Shown: positions 37,365-46,054 of the stretch, piece after piece | How positions within the stretch are numbered: position 1 is the first letter of the stretch | Layout: each line of letters starts with the position of its first letter | Assembly (NCBI RefSeq): GCF_024753145.1 | Contig: NZ_JANUGU010000003.1 | Coordinates: 62,001-126,000 of the forward strand | Direction of reading: 5' to 3' | Length of the DNA stretch: 64,000 bases | From: Massilia terrae | GTDB taxonomy: Bacteria; Pseudomonadota; Gammaproteobacteria; Burkholderiales; Burkholderiaceae_D | Notes under the pieces: generated by a model | The model's database searches: none | What the model saw: the letters and a program-made list of their open reading frames with translations, nothing else | What the model was told of the DNA's origin: nothing | Position numbers and translations under genes: made by a program

Positions 37365-39152
37365 TCACAGCGCGACTTTAAAGCGCTGCAGGGTCTGCTT
37401 GAGCGCGTCGTTCTGCGGATCTTTGGCCTTGGCTTCGCGCCACAGCTGCTGGGCATCGTCCTTGCGCCCCTGCTGCCACAGCACTTCGCCCAGGTGCACC
37501 GCGATCTCCGGATCGCTGCGCAAGGCGTAGGCCTTGCGCAACTGGGCCTCGGCTTCCTGGAGGTTACCCATGCGATACTGGACCCAGCCCATGCTGTCCA
37601 TGATGAAGGGGTCGCCCGGCGCGATCTGCAGTGCCTTGTCGACCAGCTGGTAGGCTTCCTGCAAGCGGACGTTGCGCTCGGCGAAGGAATACCCCAGCGC
37701 GTTGTAGGCATGCTGGTTGTCCGGCGCCTGCGCGATCACCGCACGCAGTGCCTTTTCCATCACCTCGGTCTGCCCGGCCTTTTCCGCCATCAGCGCGAAG
37801 TCGTATAGCAGGTCGGTATTGTTGGGATAGCGCTGCGCCACGCCCTGCATCAGCTGGTAGGCCTCGAGCACGCGGCCCGCGCGCTGCAGGATTTCGGCCT
37901 CGGTCATGGCGATCTGCGCCTGCGCGCCCGCATCGTCGGTCTTGAGCGTGGCGAGGAATTTGCGTGCGCCCTCGACGTCGCCCTGCTTGCCCAGCAGCTG
38001 GGCGTGGCGCAGCTGGGCGCTCAGCTGGACCTGGGGATCCTCGGTCTGGATCTTGTCGAGCCAGCCCATCGCCGTGTCGAGGTCGCCGCGGTCTTCCGCC
38101 AGCTGCGACAGCATCAGCAGCGCGCGCGAGGGATCGCGCTCGTCGTTGGGGTCGTTGCCCAGGACGTCGACGAAACGCGTGAGGTACTGCTCCGCGCCCT
38201 TGTTGTCGTTCAGTTGCGTCGACAGGATGCCCAGCGCGTAGAGCGTGGCCGGATTGTCCGGCTGCGCCTTCAAGAGAATCACGAATTGCCCGCGCGCGAG
38301 CTCGAACTGTTTCTGGTTGACCAGCACGCGTGCATACGCCATGCGCACGTCCTTGGCGTCCGGATGTTCGGTGAGGAACTGCGCCAGCACGGTCGCCACC
38401 TTCTGGTCGTCTTCCAGCACCTGCGCCAGGGTCAGCGCGGCGATCTCGGAATCCGGCTTCATCTTGATCGCGGCATTCGCCTCGGCCAGCGCGCCCGGCT
38501 TGTCGCCGCGCGCCATCGCCAGCTGCGCCAGCACGACATGGGCTTCCATGGTGTTGCGGTAAGGCTCGATCAGGCGCTCAAGCATGGCGCCCGCGGCCTC
38601 CTTGTCCTGCGCGCGCATCAGCAACTGTTCGGCCTGGAACATCACGAGGCCGCGCGCGGCCGGCGGCGCTTCGGCCAGCTTGCGCTTGAGGATGTCCTCG
38701 GCCGGCGCGATGTTGTCGGACATGACCACCAGGCCCAGGTAGTACTGGCTGGCCTCTTCCGACGCGGGATCCAGCTCGCGCCACAGCTTGATCGCGGCCA
38801 GCGCGTCATCGGCTTGCTTGGCCGCCACCGCCATCTCGGCGGCGCGCCGGGCCAGGCGCGGATCCTTGGTCTGCTGGGCCAGGCTCAGCATCGTCAGATA
38901 GGGCCCCTGGTAGTCGCCACGACGAAAATCAAGCTCGGCCTTCATCAGCTGGTACAGCATCTGGCTCGTCATGTTGACGTTCGGCAGGTGCTCCTCTGGC
39001 GCCGCCGCGCTCGCTTCGTCCTGCGCCGGCCTGGCTTGTGCAGCATCGGCCAGTTCCGGCTTGGGAGCGGGTGCCCCGGCCTGCTGCTGCGGTGCCACAG
39101 CGCATGCCGACAACAGCCCGGAGAGGGTTACAATGGCGAAAGCGTTTTTCAA
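37365..39152 (-). CDS. TPR-repeat outer-membrane lipoprotein
   Basis: 595-residue protein made of tandem tetratricopeptide repeats from about residue 65 to the end (for example YNALGYSFAERNVRLQEAYQLVDKAL). The best start is TTG 39152: it gives MKNAFAIVTLSGLLSAC, a lipoprotein signal with the lipobox Cys at residue 17. Another TTG 14 codons upstream would bury the signal. The family is often found upstream of lolB-ispE in Burkholderiales. It is thought to be a periplasmic or outer-membrane scaffold; no specific partner is known. Divergent from mutM across 95 bp. Confidence 0.87.
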   Translation of the reverse strand: MKNAFAIVTLSGLLSACAVAPQQQAGAPAPKPELADAAQARPAQDEASAAAPEEHLPNVNMTSQMLYQLMKAELDFRRGDYQGPYLTMLSLAQQTKDPRLARRAAEMAVAAKQADDALAAIKLWRELDPASEEASQYYLGLVVMSDNIAPAEDILKRKLAEAPPAARGLVMFQAEQLLMRAQDKEAAGAMLERLIEPYRNTMEAHVVLAQLAMARGDKPGALAEANAAIKMKPDSEIAALTLAQVLEDDQKVATVLAQFLTEHPDAKDVRMAYARVLVNQKQFELARGQFVILLKAQPDNPATLYALGILSTQLNDNKGAEQYLTRFVDVLGNDPNDERDPSRALLMLSQLAEDRGDLDTAMGWLDKIQTEDPQVQLSAQLRHAQLLGKQGDVEGARKFLATLKTDDAGAQAQIAMTEAEILQRAGRVLEAYQLMQGVAQRYPNNTDLLYDFALMAEKAGQTEVMEKALRAVIAQAPDNQHAYNALGYSFAERNVRLQEAYQLVDKALQIAPGDPFIMDSMGWVQYRMGNLQEAEAQLRKAYALRSDPEIAVHLGEVLWQQGRKDDAQQLWREAKAKDPQNDALKQTLQRFKVAL

Positions 39153-39247
39153 GGCTGTTCCAGGTTCTCGGGTGAAGCCCGATTTTACGCTCAAGCCCTT
39201 CAGCGCGTACGCCGCTGCAACACCAATTTACAAAAATATCAACATCG

Positions 39248-40081
39248 ATGCCTGAACTGCCGGAAGTCGAAGTCACGCGCCGCGGGGTCGCGCCCCACCT
39301 GGAAGGCCGCGTGGTGGAAGAGCTCGTGCTGCGCCGCGAAGGCCTGCGCTGGCCGTTCCCGGAAGGCTTGGCCGAGCGCCTGGTCGGGCAGCGCATCCTC
39401 AAGACCGGACGGCGCGGCAAATACCTGCTGCTGGAGTTTGCGCACGGCACCCTGATCATCCATCTCGGCATGTCGGGCCACCTGCGCGTGCTGCCGCCGG
39501 GCGTGCCGCTCAAGAAGCACGACCACGTCGACCTGGTGGTCAGCGGGCCGGAGGGCCGCCAGGTCTTGCGCATGCACGACCCGCGCCGCTTTGGCGCCGT
39601 GCTGTGGCATGGCGTCGATGACGGTGATTTGCAACAGCACATCCTCCTGCGCGGCCTCGGCGTCGAGCCGCTCGAAGACGCCTTCAACGGCGCCCTGCTG
39701 CACCGCGAAACCCGCAAGCGCAGCGCCCCGATCAAGCAGGTGCTGCTGGCCGGCGACATTGTGGTCGGCGTCGGCAACATCTACGCCTGCGAGAGCCTGT
39801 TCCGCGCCGGGATCAACCCAAAAACGCCCGCCAGCCGCATCAGCCGCGCCCGTTATGACAAATTGGCAACAGCGATCCGGGAAGTGCTGGCCGCTGCGAT
39901 TGTGCAAGGTGGCAGCACTTTGCGCGACTTTATTGCAGTAAATGGTCAATCTGGCTATTTCCAACAGACATATTTCGTCTATGATCGTACAGAATTGCCT
40001 TGCCGCAACTGCGGCACCCCTATCCGGCAGATCAAACAGGGACAACGCTCGACGTTTTATTGCGTCAAATGCCAGCGCTAA
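39248..40081 (+). CDS. mutM: Formamidopyrimidine-DNA glycosylase (Fpg/MutM)
   Basis: 277-residue bifunctional glycosylase/AP lyase removing 8-oxoguanine and formamidopyrimidines. The catalytic N-terminal Pro2 and Glu3 (MPELPEVE) are in place, as is Lys58 in TGRRGKYL. The helix-two-turn-helix lies at about 150-215, and the C-terminal zinc finger (CxxC, 16 residues, CxxC) closes the protein. It heads a mutM-dynamin-mutY cluster with a 27-bp gap to the next gene. Confidence 0.96.
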   Translation: MPELPEVEVTRRGVAPHLEGRVVEELVLRREGLRWPFPEGLAERLVGQRILKTGRRGKYLLLEFAHGTLIIHLGMSGHLRVLPPGVPLKKHDHVDLVVSGPEGRQVLRMHDPRRFGAVLWHGVDDGDLQQHILLRGLGVEPLEDAFNGALLHRETRKRSAPIKQVLLAGDIVVGVGNIYACESLFRAGINPKTPASRISRARYDKLATAIREVLAAAIVQGGSTLRDFIAVNGQSGYFQQTYFVYDRTELPCRNCGTPIRQIKQGQRSTFYCVKCQR

Positions 40082-40108
40082 GGCACAGGACAAGGACCGC
40101 ACATAACC

Positions 40109-42025
40109 ATGGATCACGATTTTCAACATTACGGCGCGTGGCGTACCCGCGTGAACGATGCACTGAAGGCCTACCGCGCGGCGCTGCAAGAAGCCGACCT
40201 GCTCGATGCCGCCAGCGAACAACAGCTGACGCGCGCGCTCAACCGGCTGGCCGACGACCGCCTGTCGATCGCCTTCGTGGCTGAATTCTCGCGCGGCAAA
40301 TCGGAGCTGATCAACTCGATCTTCTTCTCCGACTACGGCCAGCGCATCCTGCCCTCGGCCGCCGGCCGCACCACCATGTGCCCGACCGAGCTGATGTACG
40401 ACGCCGCCTTCGTGCCGAGCGTGCGCCTGCTGCCGATCGAAACCCGGGCCCAGCACCTGTCCACCAGCGACTTCCGCGACGACCCCAACGCGTGGACCGT
40501 GTTCCCGCTCGACCTGTCCGATCCGGGCCGCATGCACGAGACCTTCAGCCAGGTCAGCAAGACGCGCCGGGTGCCGGTCGCCAAGGCCCAGGAATATGGC
40601 CTGTACGATCCGGAAGACCCGGCCGTGGCCGCCTCGCCGGAGGAAGACGGCATGATCGAGATCCCGATGTGGCGCCACGCGATCATCAACTTCCCGCACC
40701 CGCTGCTCAAGCAGGGCCTGGTGATCCTCGACACCCCGGGCCTGAACGCGATCGGCACCGAGCCCGAGCTGACCCTGAACCTGATCCCGAACGCGCACGC
40801 GGTGCTGTTCATCCTGGGCGCCGAGACCGGCGTGACCAAGAGCGACATCGACGTCTGGCGCAACCACATCGGCGCCGGCAGCGGCCGCATCGTGGTGCTC
40901 AACAAGATCGACACGATCTGGGATGAGCTCAAGAGCGACGCCGCCAACAACGCCGACATCAAGCGCCAGCAGGCCAGCGTCGCGCGCGACCTCGGGGTCG
41001 ACGAGAACAAGGTGTTCCCGGTGTCGGCCAAGAAGGCGCTGGTGGCGCGCATCAACAACGACCAGACCCTGCTCGGCAAGAGCCGCATCCCGGCGCTGGA
41101 AGCGGCGCTGTACGGCGAACTGATCCCCGAGCGCGCCAGCATCATCCGCAACCAGCTCAGCGGCGAGCTCGAGGTGCTGGCCACGGCACGCCAGACCGGC
41201 ACCGACAGCCGCCGCAGCCGCCTGAACGAACAGCTCGACGAATTGCTCAGCCTGCGCGGCAAGAACCAGGGCGTGGTCTCGCACATGGTCTCGCGCATCG
41301 AGCACGAGAAGCGCGAGTTCGACTCCAGCGTGCAGAAGCTGCAGGGCACGCGCGCCGTGTTCTCGACCCTGTCGGCCGAGCTGCAGACCACCATCGGCAT
41401 GGAAATGGTGCACGTGCAGATCGAAGACGTGCGCGCATCGATGGAAGCGGTGCGCTTCGGCACCGGCGTGCGCGCCCCGGTGCGCGCCTTCTTCGACCAG
41501 GCCCGCGACAACCTGAACCAGGCCAACATCAAGGTCGGCGAGATCGCGGCGATGATGGACACCATGTACAAGCGCTTCGCCGACGAGCACGGGCTGGCGC
41601 TGGCGCCGCCGATGACGCTCTCGCTGGACCGCTACCTGGCCGAGATCGACCGCATCGAAGGCATCTACCTGAAGCAGTTCGGCACCGCGACCCTCCTGAT
41701 CACCAGCCGCGGCGCGCTGCTGCAGCGCTTCTTCGACTCGATCGCCTCGCGCGTGCGGCGCACCTTCCGCGCCGTGAACGCCGACGTCGAAGCCTGGCTG
41801 AAGGTGATCATGGCGCCGATCGAGGCCCAGATCCGCCAGCACAAGGACCAGCTCAAGCACCGCCAGGGGTCGATCCAGCGCATCCACGATGCGACCGACA
41901 CGCTGGAGCAGAAGATCCGCGCGTTCGAGACGCTGCGCAACGAGGTCGACGCGCTCGACGCGGCGCTTGCCAAGATCGCGGGCAGGGTGACGGCGGCGCT
42001 GGAAGCCGATCCCGCATCGGTGTGA
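40109..42025 (+). CDS. Dynamin-like GTPase family protein
   Basis: 638-residue large GTPase. The G domain (about 50-330) has P-loop AEFSRGKS (58-65), switch-I TMCPTE (89-94), G3 DTPG (208-211) and G4 NKID (265-268). The usual first glycine of the P-loop is Ala58. The remainder is helical with predicted coiled coils (about 355-400, 590-625). No transmembrane helix is obvious. Bacterial dynamins remodel membranes, but the role of this lineage is unknown. It lies between mutM (27 bp) and mutY (GTGA overlap), so the three genes are probably one operon. Confidence 0.88.
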   Translation: MDHDFQHYGAWRTRVNDALKAYRAALQEADLLDAASEQQLTRALNRLADDRLSIAFVAEFSRGKSELINSIFFSDYGQRILPSAAGRTTMCPTELMYDAAFVPSVRLLPIETRAQHLSTSDFRDDPNAWTVFPLDLSDPGRMHETFSQVSKTRRVPVAKAQEYGLYDPEDPAVAASPEEDGMIEIPMWRHAIINFPHPLLKQGLVILDTPGLNAIGTEPELTLNLIPNAHAVLFILGAETGVTKSDIDVWRNHIGAGSGRIVVLNKIDTIWDELKSDAANNADIKRQQASVARDLGVDENKVFPVSAKKALVARINNDQTLLGKSRIPALEAALYGELIPERASIIRNQLSGELEVLATARQTGTDSRRSRLNEQLDELLSLRGKNQGVVSHMVSRIEHEKREFDSSVQKLQGTRAVFSTLSAELQTTIGMEMVHVQIEDVRASMEAVRFGTGVRAPVRAFFDQARDNLNQANIKVGEIAAMMDTMYKRFADEHGLALAPPMTLSLDRYLAEIDRIEGIYLKQFGTATLLITSRGALLQRFFDSIASRVRRTFRAVNADVEAWLKVIMAPIEAQIRQHKDQLKHRQGSIQRIHDATDTLEQKIRAFETLRNEVDALDAALAKIAGRVTAALEADPASV

Positions 42026-43125
42026 AGCGCCTGACCGAGTTCGAGGCGCTGGCCGATCCTTCGTTTTCGCAGGCGGTGATCGACTGGCAGCGCGCGCACG
42101 GAAGGCACGCGCTGCCGTGGCAGAACACGCGCGATGCCTACCGCGTGTGGCTGTCGGAGATCATGCTGCAGCAGACCCAGGTCGCGGCCGTGCTGGGCTA
42201 CTACGCACGCTTCCTTGAACGCTTCCCCACCGTGCAGGCGCTGGCCAGCGCGCCATCCGAAGACGTGATGGCGCACTGGAGCGGGCTTGGCTACTACACG
42301 CGGGCGCGCAACCTGCACGCCTGTGCCAAACGCGTCGTCGAGGTATACGGCGGCGTGTTCCCCTCCGATCCGGCGCTGCTGGCGGAGCTGCCCGGCATCG
42401 GGCGTTCGACCGCGGCCGCCATCGCCGCGTTTTCCTCGGGCGTGCGCGCCGCCATCCTGGACGGGAACGTCAAGCGCGTGTTCGCGCGCGTGTTCGGCAT
42501 CGATGCCTATCCGGGCGAGAAGAAGACCGAGGACGCACTGTGGCGCCGCGCGGAAGCTTTGCTGCCCGCGGGCGAAGGGATCGAGGCTTATACGCAGGGC
42601 TTGATGGACTTGGGCGCGACGCTGTGCACGCGTTCGAGCCCGGACTGCGCGCGCTGCCCGCTGCAGGCGCGCTGCGTGGCATTCGCGACCGGACGCACGG
42701 CGGAGCTACCGGTGCGCAAGCCGAAGAAGGCGACGCCCGAAAAGCGCGCGGCGCTGGTGGCCGTGATCGATGGCGGCGAGGTGCTCCTGCAGCAGCGGCC
42801 TGCGACCGGGATCTGGGGCGGACTGTGTTCGTTGCCGGAGATCGATGGGCATTTGGCGGCCGATGTGGATGCGCCGGATGCCGACGCAGTGGCCGCGTTT
42901 GCGGCGCTGTATGGCGATGTCGAGGAAGTCGAGGCGCTGCTGCCGCTGGTGCATGTGTTCACGCACTACAAGCTACATATCCTGCCGTATCGGGTGGGGC
43001 TGGTGAAGCGTGGTGCGCTGCCTGATGGTTGCCAGTGGTGGAAGCTCTCGCAAATTGCCGATGCTCCCCTGCCCGCACCCGTGAAAAAGCTCCTCACAGA
43101 GCTCGCAGTACCAAAGCTTTTCTAA
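42022..43125 (+). CDS. mutY: A/G-specific adenine glycosylase MutY
   Basis: 367-residue glycosylase removing adenine opposite 8-oxoguanine. Catalytic Glu46 is in SEIMLQQTQ and Asp147 in LDGNVKRV; the helix-hairpin-helix LPGIGRST lies near 123-130. Four cysteines C202, C209, C212, C218 (C-x6-C-x2-C-x5-C) bind a 4Fe-4S cluster. The C-terminal NUDIX-like 8-oxoG recognition domain covers about 235-360. The GTG start at 42022 overlaps the dynamin stop (GTGA), indicating coupled translation. Confidence 0.95.
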   Translation: MKRLTEFEALADPSFSQAVIDWQRAHGRHALPWQNTRDAYRVWLSEIMLQQTQVAAVLGYYARFLERFPTVQALASAPSEDVMAHWSGLGYYTRARNLHACAKRVVEVYGGVFPSDPALLAELPGIGRSTAAAIAAFSSGVRAAILDGNVKRVFARVFGIDAYPGEKKTEDALWRRAEALLPAGEGIEAYTQGLMDLGATLCTRSSPDCARCPLQARCVAFATGRTAELPVRKPKKATPEKRAALVAVIDGGEVLLQQRPATGIWGGLCSLPEIDGHLAADVDAPDADAVAAFAALYGDVEEVEALLPLVHVFTHYKLHILPYRVGLVKRGALPDGCQWWKLSQIADAPLPAPVKKLLTELAVPKLF

Positions 43126-43134
43126 CATCCCCCC

Positions 43135-43177
43135 CAAAAAAGCCGTCGTCCCCGCGCAGGCGGGGACGACGGTTTTT
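43135..43177. terminator. Palindromic repeat copy 7 acting as terminator between mutY and dgt
   Basis: A perfect 13-bp stem, CCGTCGTCCCCGC (43143-43155) with GCGGGGACGACGG (43160-43172) and GCAG loop, is preceded by a run of A and followed by TTTTT. It is a single arm of the dispersed repeat and has every feature of a bidirectional rho-independent terminator for the convergent genes. Confidence 0.88.
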
Positions 43178-43190
43178 GGTGTGGCGGTGC

Positions 43191-44330
43191 TTAGAGCTCC
43201 TCGATCGAATAAATGCGCCGGTGTTCACGGATCGCATACCGATCCGTCATCCCCGCAATGTAATCCGCGATCTTGCGCGCCTGGCGCAGCGTGTCCTGCC
43301 CCGCGACCTGGTAATCGGGAGGCAACAGCACCGGATCGGCCATGAAGGCCTCGAACAGCTCGCGTACGATGCGGCTTGCCTTCACCCGCGTGCGGTTCAC
43401 CTGGAAGTGCCGGTACAGGTTCGCATGCAGGAAGCGCTTCAGCTCCGTGGTCTCGGCCCGCATCGCATCCGAGAACCGGATCAGCGGTGGCGACGTGCGC
43501 ACCGCGTCGATCGATTCCGGCGCCGCATCGGCGATCAGCTGCGCCGACGTCGCCACCAGATCGGCGGTCATCGAGGTGATCATCATGCGGATCGTCTCGT
43601 ACAGCGCACGCCGTCCCGCAAGACCCGGATACTGCGCCTCCACCGCCTGCCGGTGGCGCGCGAACAAGGCCACTTGCTCCATCTGCGCCATCGTCAGCAA
43701 GCCCGATCTCAGGCCGTCGTCGATGTCGTGGTTGTTGTACGCGATCTCGTCGGCCAGATTGGTCAGCTGGGCCTCCAGGCTGGGCTGGCTGCGGTCGATG
43801 AAGCGCTGCCCCAGCTCGCCCAACTGGCGCGCATTCGCCAGCGAGCAGTGCTTGAGGATGCCCTCGCGCGTTTCGAAAGTGAGGTTCAGGCCGTCGAAGG
43901 CGCCGTAGTGCTCTTCCAGGTGATCGACCACGCGCAGGCTTTGCAGGTTGTGCTCGAAGCCGCCGTAGTCCTTCATGCATTCGTTGAGCACGTCCTGGCC
44001 CACGTGCCCGAACGGCGTGTGACCCAGGTCGTGCGCCAGCGCGGTCGCCTCCACCAGGTCCTCGTTCAGGCGCAGGCTGCGCGCCAGCGTGCGGCCGATC
44101 TGCGCCACCTCGATCGAGTGCGTCAGGCGGGTGCGGAACAGGTCGCCCTCGTGGTTGAGGAAGACCTGGGTCTTGTACTCCAGCCGGCGGAAGGCGGTGG
44201 AGTGGATGATGCGGTCGCGGTCGCGCTGGAATTCGCTGCGCGAGCCCGGCCCGGGTTCGACGTGGCGGCGTCCGCGCGACTTGGCGGAGTGCGCCGCGTA
44301 CGGCGCCAGGTGGGCGTCGAAGTCGATCAT
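43191..44330 (-). CDS. dgt: Deoxyguanosinetriphosphate triphosphohydrolase-like protein
   Basis: 379-residue HD-domain hydrolase releasing triphosphate from dNTPs (dGTPase family). The HD metal site is spread over [10 protein letters not shown] (His71), the His100-Asp101 pair in [11 protein letters not shown], and a downstream Asp in [12 protein letters not shown]. The length fits the shorter type-2 subgroup rather than E. coli Dgt (505 residues), so substrate preference may be broader. Its start overlaps the aroB end by four bases (ATGA). Confidence 0.92.
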   Translation of the reverse strand: MIDFDAHLAPYAAHSAKSRGRRHVEPGPGSRSEFQRDRDRIIHSTAFRRLEYKTQVFLNHEGDLFRTRLTHSIEVAQIGRTLARSLRLNEDLVEATALAHDLGHTPFGHVGQDVLNECMKDYGGFEHNLQSLRVVDHLEEHYGAFDGLNLTFETREGILKHCSLANARQLGELGQRFIDRSQPSLEAQLTNLADEIAYNNHDIDDGLRSGLLTMAQMEQVALFARHRQAVEAQYPGLAGRRALYETIRMMITSMTADLVATSAQLIADAAPESIDAVRTSPPLIRFSDAMRAETTELKRFLHANLYRHFQVNRTRVKASRIVRELFEAFMADPVLLPPDYQVAGQDTLRQARKIADYIAGMTDRYAIREHRRIYSIEEL

Positions 44331-45979
44331 TCCACGCAGGCGGCCAGCGTGGCCAGCAGCGTTTCATGGGGCACGCTGGTGATCACCGGCGCACCGAGCG
44401 GCTTGAGCAGGATGAACTTGATCGCGCCGCCCTCGTTCTTCTTGTCGACTTCCATCAGCTCGATCCAGCGTTCGGCGCCGAGGTCAGGCGCGGCCACCGG
44501 CAGCCCGGCTGCCTGCGCCAGCGCGCGCACGCGCTGCACCGTGTGTGCATCGATGTAGCCGAGGCGCTGCGACAGGTCGGCCGCCATCACCATGCCGCAG
44601 CCGACGGCCTCGCCATGCAGCCAGTTCCCGTAGCCCATGCCCGCTTCGATCGCGTGGCCGAAGGTGTGGCCGAAATTGAGAACCGCGCGCAGCCCGCCTT
44701 CGCGCTCGTCCTTGCGCACCACGTCGGCCTTGATCTCGCAGGAACGCGCCACCGCGTGCGCCAGTGCGTCCTCGTCGCGCGCGACCAGGCTGCCGATGTT
44801 CTGCTCGATCCAGTCGAAGAAGTCGGCGTCGAGGATGGCGCCGTGCTTGATCACTTCGGCCAGGCCAGCGGACAGTTCGCGCGAAGGCAGCGTGTCGAGG
44901 GTGGCGGTATCGGCCAGCACCGCGAGCGGCTGGTAGAAGGCCCCGATCATGTTCTTGCCACGCGGGTGGTTGATGCCGGTCTTGCCGCCCACCGAAGAGT
45001 CGACCTGGGCCAGCAGCGTGGTCGGCAGCTGCACGAAGGGCACGCCGCGCATATAGGTCGCGGCGGCGAAGCCGGTCATGTCGCCGATCACGCCGCCGCC
45101 CAGCGCCACCAGGGTGGTCTTGCGGTCGCATTTGTTGGCCAGCAGGGCGTCGTACACGAGGTTGAGCGATTCCCAGTTCTTGTACTCCTCGCCGTCCGGC
45201 AGCACGATCTCGACCACCTCGCGCCCGGCCGCGCGCAGCGGCGCCGCGACCCGTTCCAGGTACAGCGGGGCGACCGTGGTGTTGGTGACGATCGCCACCT
45301 TGCTGCCTTTGATGTGCTGCTGGAGCAGTCCGGCGTCGTCCAGCACCCCGCGGCCGATCACGATGGGGTAGCTGCGGCTGCCGAGGGAGACGTCGAGGTT
45401 GATGCGCTTTTGTTCGTTCATGGGGCTGGCGGGCCGCGTCCGCGCGCGTGCGGCGTCGAGGGCGGCGATCTGGTCGAGGATGGAATTGACCATCGATTGT
45501 ACGTTAGGCCGGCCGGTGTCGATCACCAGGTGGGCCACTTCGCGGTACAGCGGCTCGCGCTGCGCCGTCAGTTCTTCGAGCTTCCTGCGCGGATCGGGCG
45601 TCTGCAGCAGCGGCCGGTTCTTGTCGTGCGCGGTGCGCTGCAGGATGCTGCTGATGCCGGCTCGCAGGTAGACCACCGTGCCGCGTTCGGCCAGCAAGGC
45701 CCGGTTGACCGGGTCGAGCACGGCGCCGCCGCCGGTCGCGAGCACGATGCCGTGCTGGCCGGTGAGCTCGCGGATCATGTCCGCCTCGCGCCGCCGGAAG
45801 CTGGCCTCGCCCTCGATCTCGAAGATCCACGGGATCGTGGCCCCGGTGCGCGCCTCGATTTCGTGGTCGGTATCGACAAACCGCATGCCGAGCTTGCGCG
45901 CGAGCAGGCGGCCGATGGTGGTCTTGCCGGCCCCCATCAGGCCAACCAGGAAGATATTGTGGTTCTTAGCGTCCGGCAC
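44327..45979 (-). CDS. aroKB: Bifunctional shikimate kinase / 3-dehydroquinate synthase (in-frame AroK-AroB fusion)
   Basis: One uninterrupted 550-codon frame holds two shikimate-pathway enzymes that are usually separate genes. Residues about 1-180 are shikimate kinase AroK (Walker [10 protein letters not shown] at 13-21, shikimate-site [20 protein letters not shown]). Residues about 187-550 are a full-length dehydroquinate synthase AroB (NAD motif [12 protein letters not shown], metal-site EVIKHG and HTFGHAIE). No stop codon separates them; a 15-residue Ala/Arg/Pro stretch acts as a linker. An internal ATG at 45421 (M187) could also start a separate 364-residue AroB, but no Shine-Dalgarno is seen there. 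Followed by dgt with an ATGA overlap. Confidence 0.88.
   Translation of the reverse strand: MPDAKNHNIFLVGLMGAGKTTIGRLLARKLGMRFVDTDHEIEARTGATIPWIFEIEGEASFRRREADMIRELTGQHGIVLATGGGAVLDPVNRALLAERGTVVYLRAGISSILQRTAHDKNRPLLQTPDPRRKLEELTAQREPLYREVAHLVIDTGRPNVQSMVNSILDQIAALDAARARTRPASPMNEQKRINLDVSLGSRSYPIVIGRGVLDDAGLLQQHIKGSKVAIVTNTTVAPLYLERVAAPLRAAGREVVEIVLPDGEEYKNWESLNLVYDALLANKCDRKTTLVALGGGVIGDMTGFAAATYMRGVPFVQLPTTLLAQVDSSVGGKTGINHPRGKNMIGAFYQPLAVLADTATLDTLPSRELSAGLAEVIKHGAILDADFFDWIEQNIGSLVARDEDALAHAVARSCEIKADVVRKDEREGGLRAVLNFGHTFGHAIEAGMGYGNWLHGEAVGCGMVMAADLSQRLGYIDAHTVQRVRALAQAAGLPVAAPDLGAERWIELMEVDKKNEGGAIKFILLKPLGAPVITSVPHETLLATLAACVE
45419..45421 (-). other. Internal ATG: possible independent aroB start
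   Basis: This codon begins [14 protein letters not shown], where stand-alone AroB proteins start. If used, AroB (44327-45421) would be made alone as well as, or instead of, the fusion. The bases upstream are C-rich with no purine-rich Shine-Dalgarno, which favours the fused product. Confidence 0.4.
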
Positions 45980-46000
45980 TTGCCTGATCCGTTAAAGATG

Positions 46001-46028
46001 AAAAAACGGCCAGTATGATAACTGGCCG
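46001..46028 (-). terminator. Rho-independent terminator after the Ig-like lipoprotein gene
   Basis: CGGCCAGT (46007-46014) and ACTGGCCG (46021-46028) form an 8-bp stem; on the minus strand TTTTTT follows immediately. It lies 27 bp past the stop at 46055 and before aroKB, so the pil unit seems to end here. Confidence 0.9.
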
Positions 46029-46054
46029 CCGTGTAACTTGCTCAAAAACCCGTT

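Noticed and set aside
39129-39134. TACAAT as -10 box of mutM
   Set aside because: No acceptable -35 hexamer at 16-18 bp, and it lies inside the start of the divergent TPR gene. It was left out of the feature list.
39239-41887. An 882-codon minus-strand open frame across mutM and the dynamin gene
   Set aside because: Shadow of two well-supported genes on the plus strand, with no recognisable domain.
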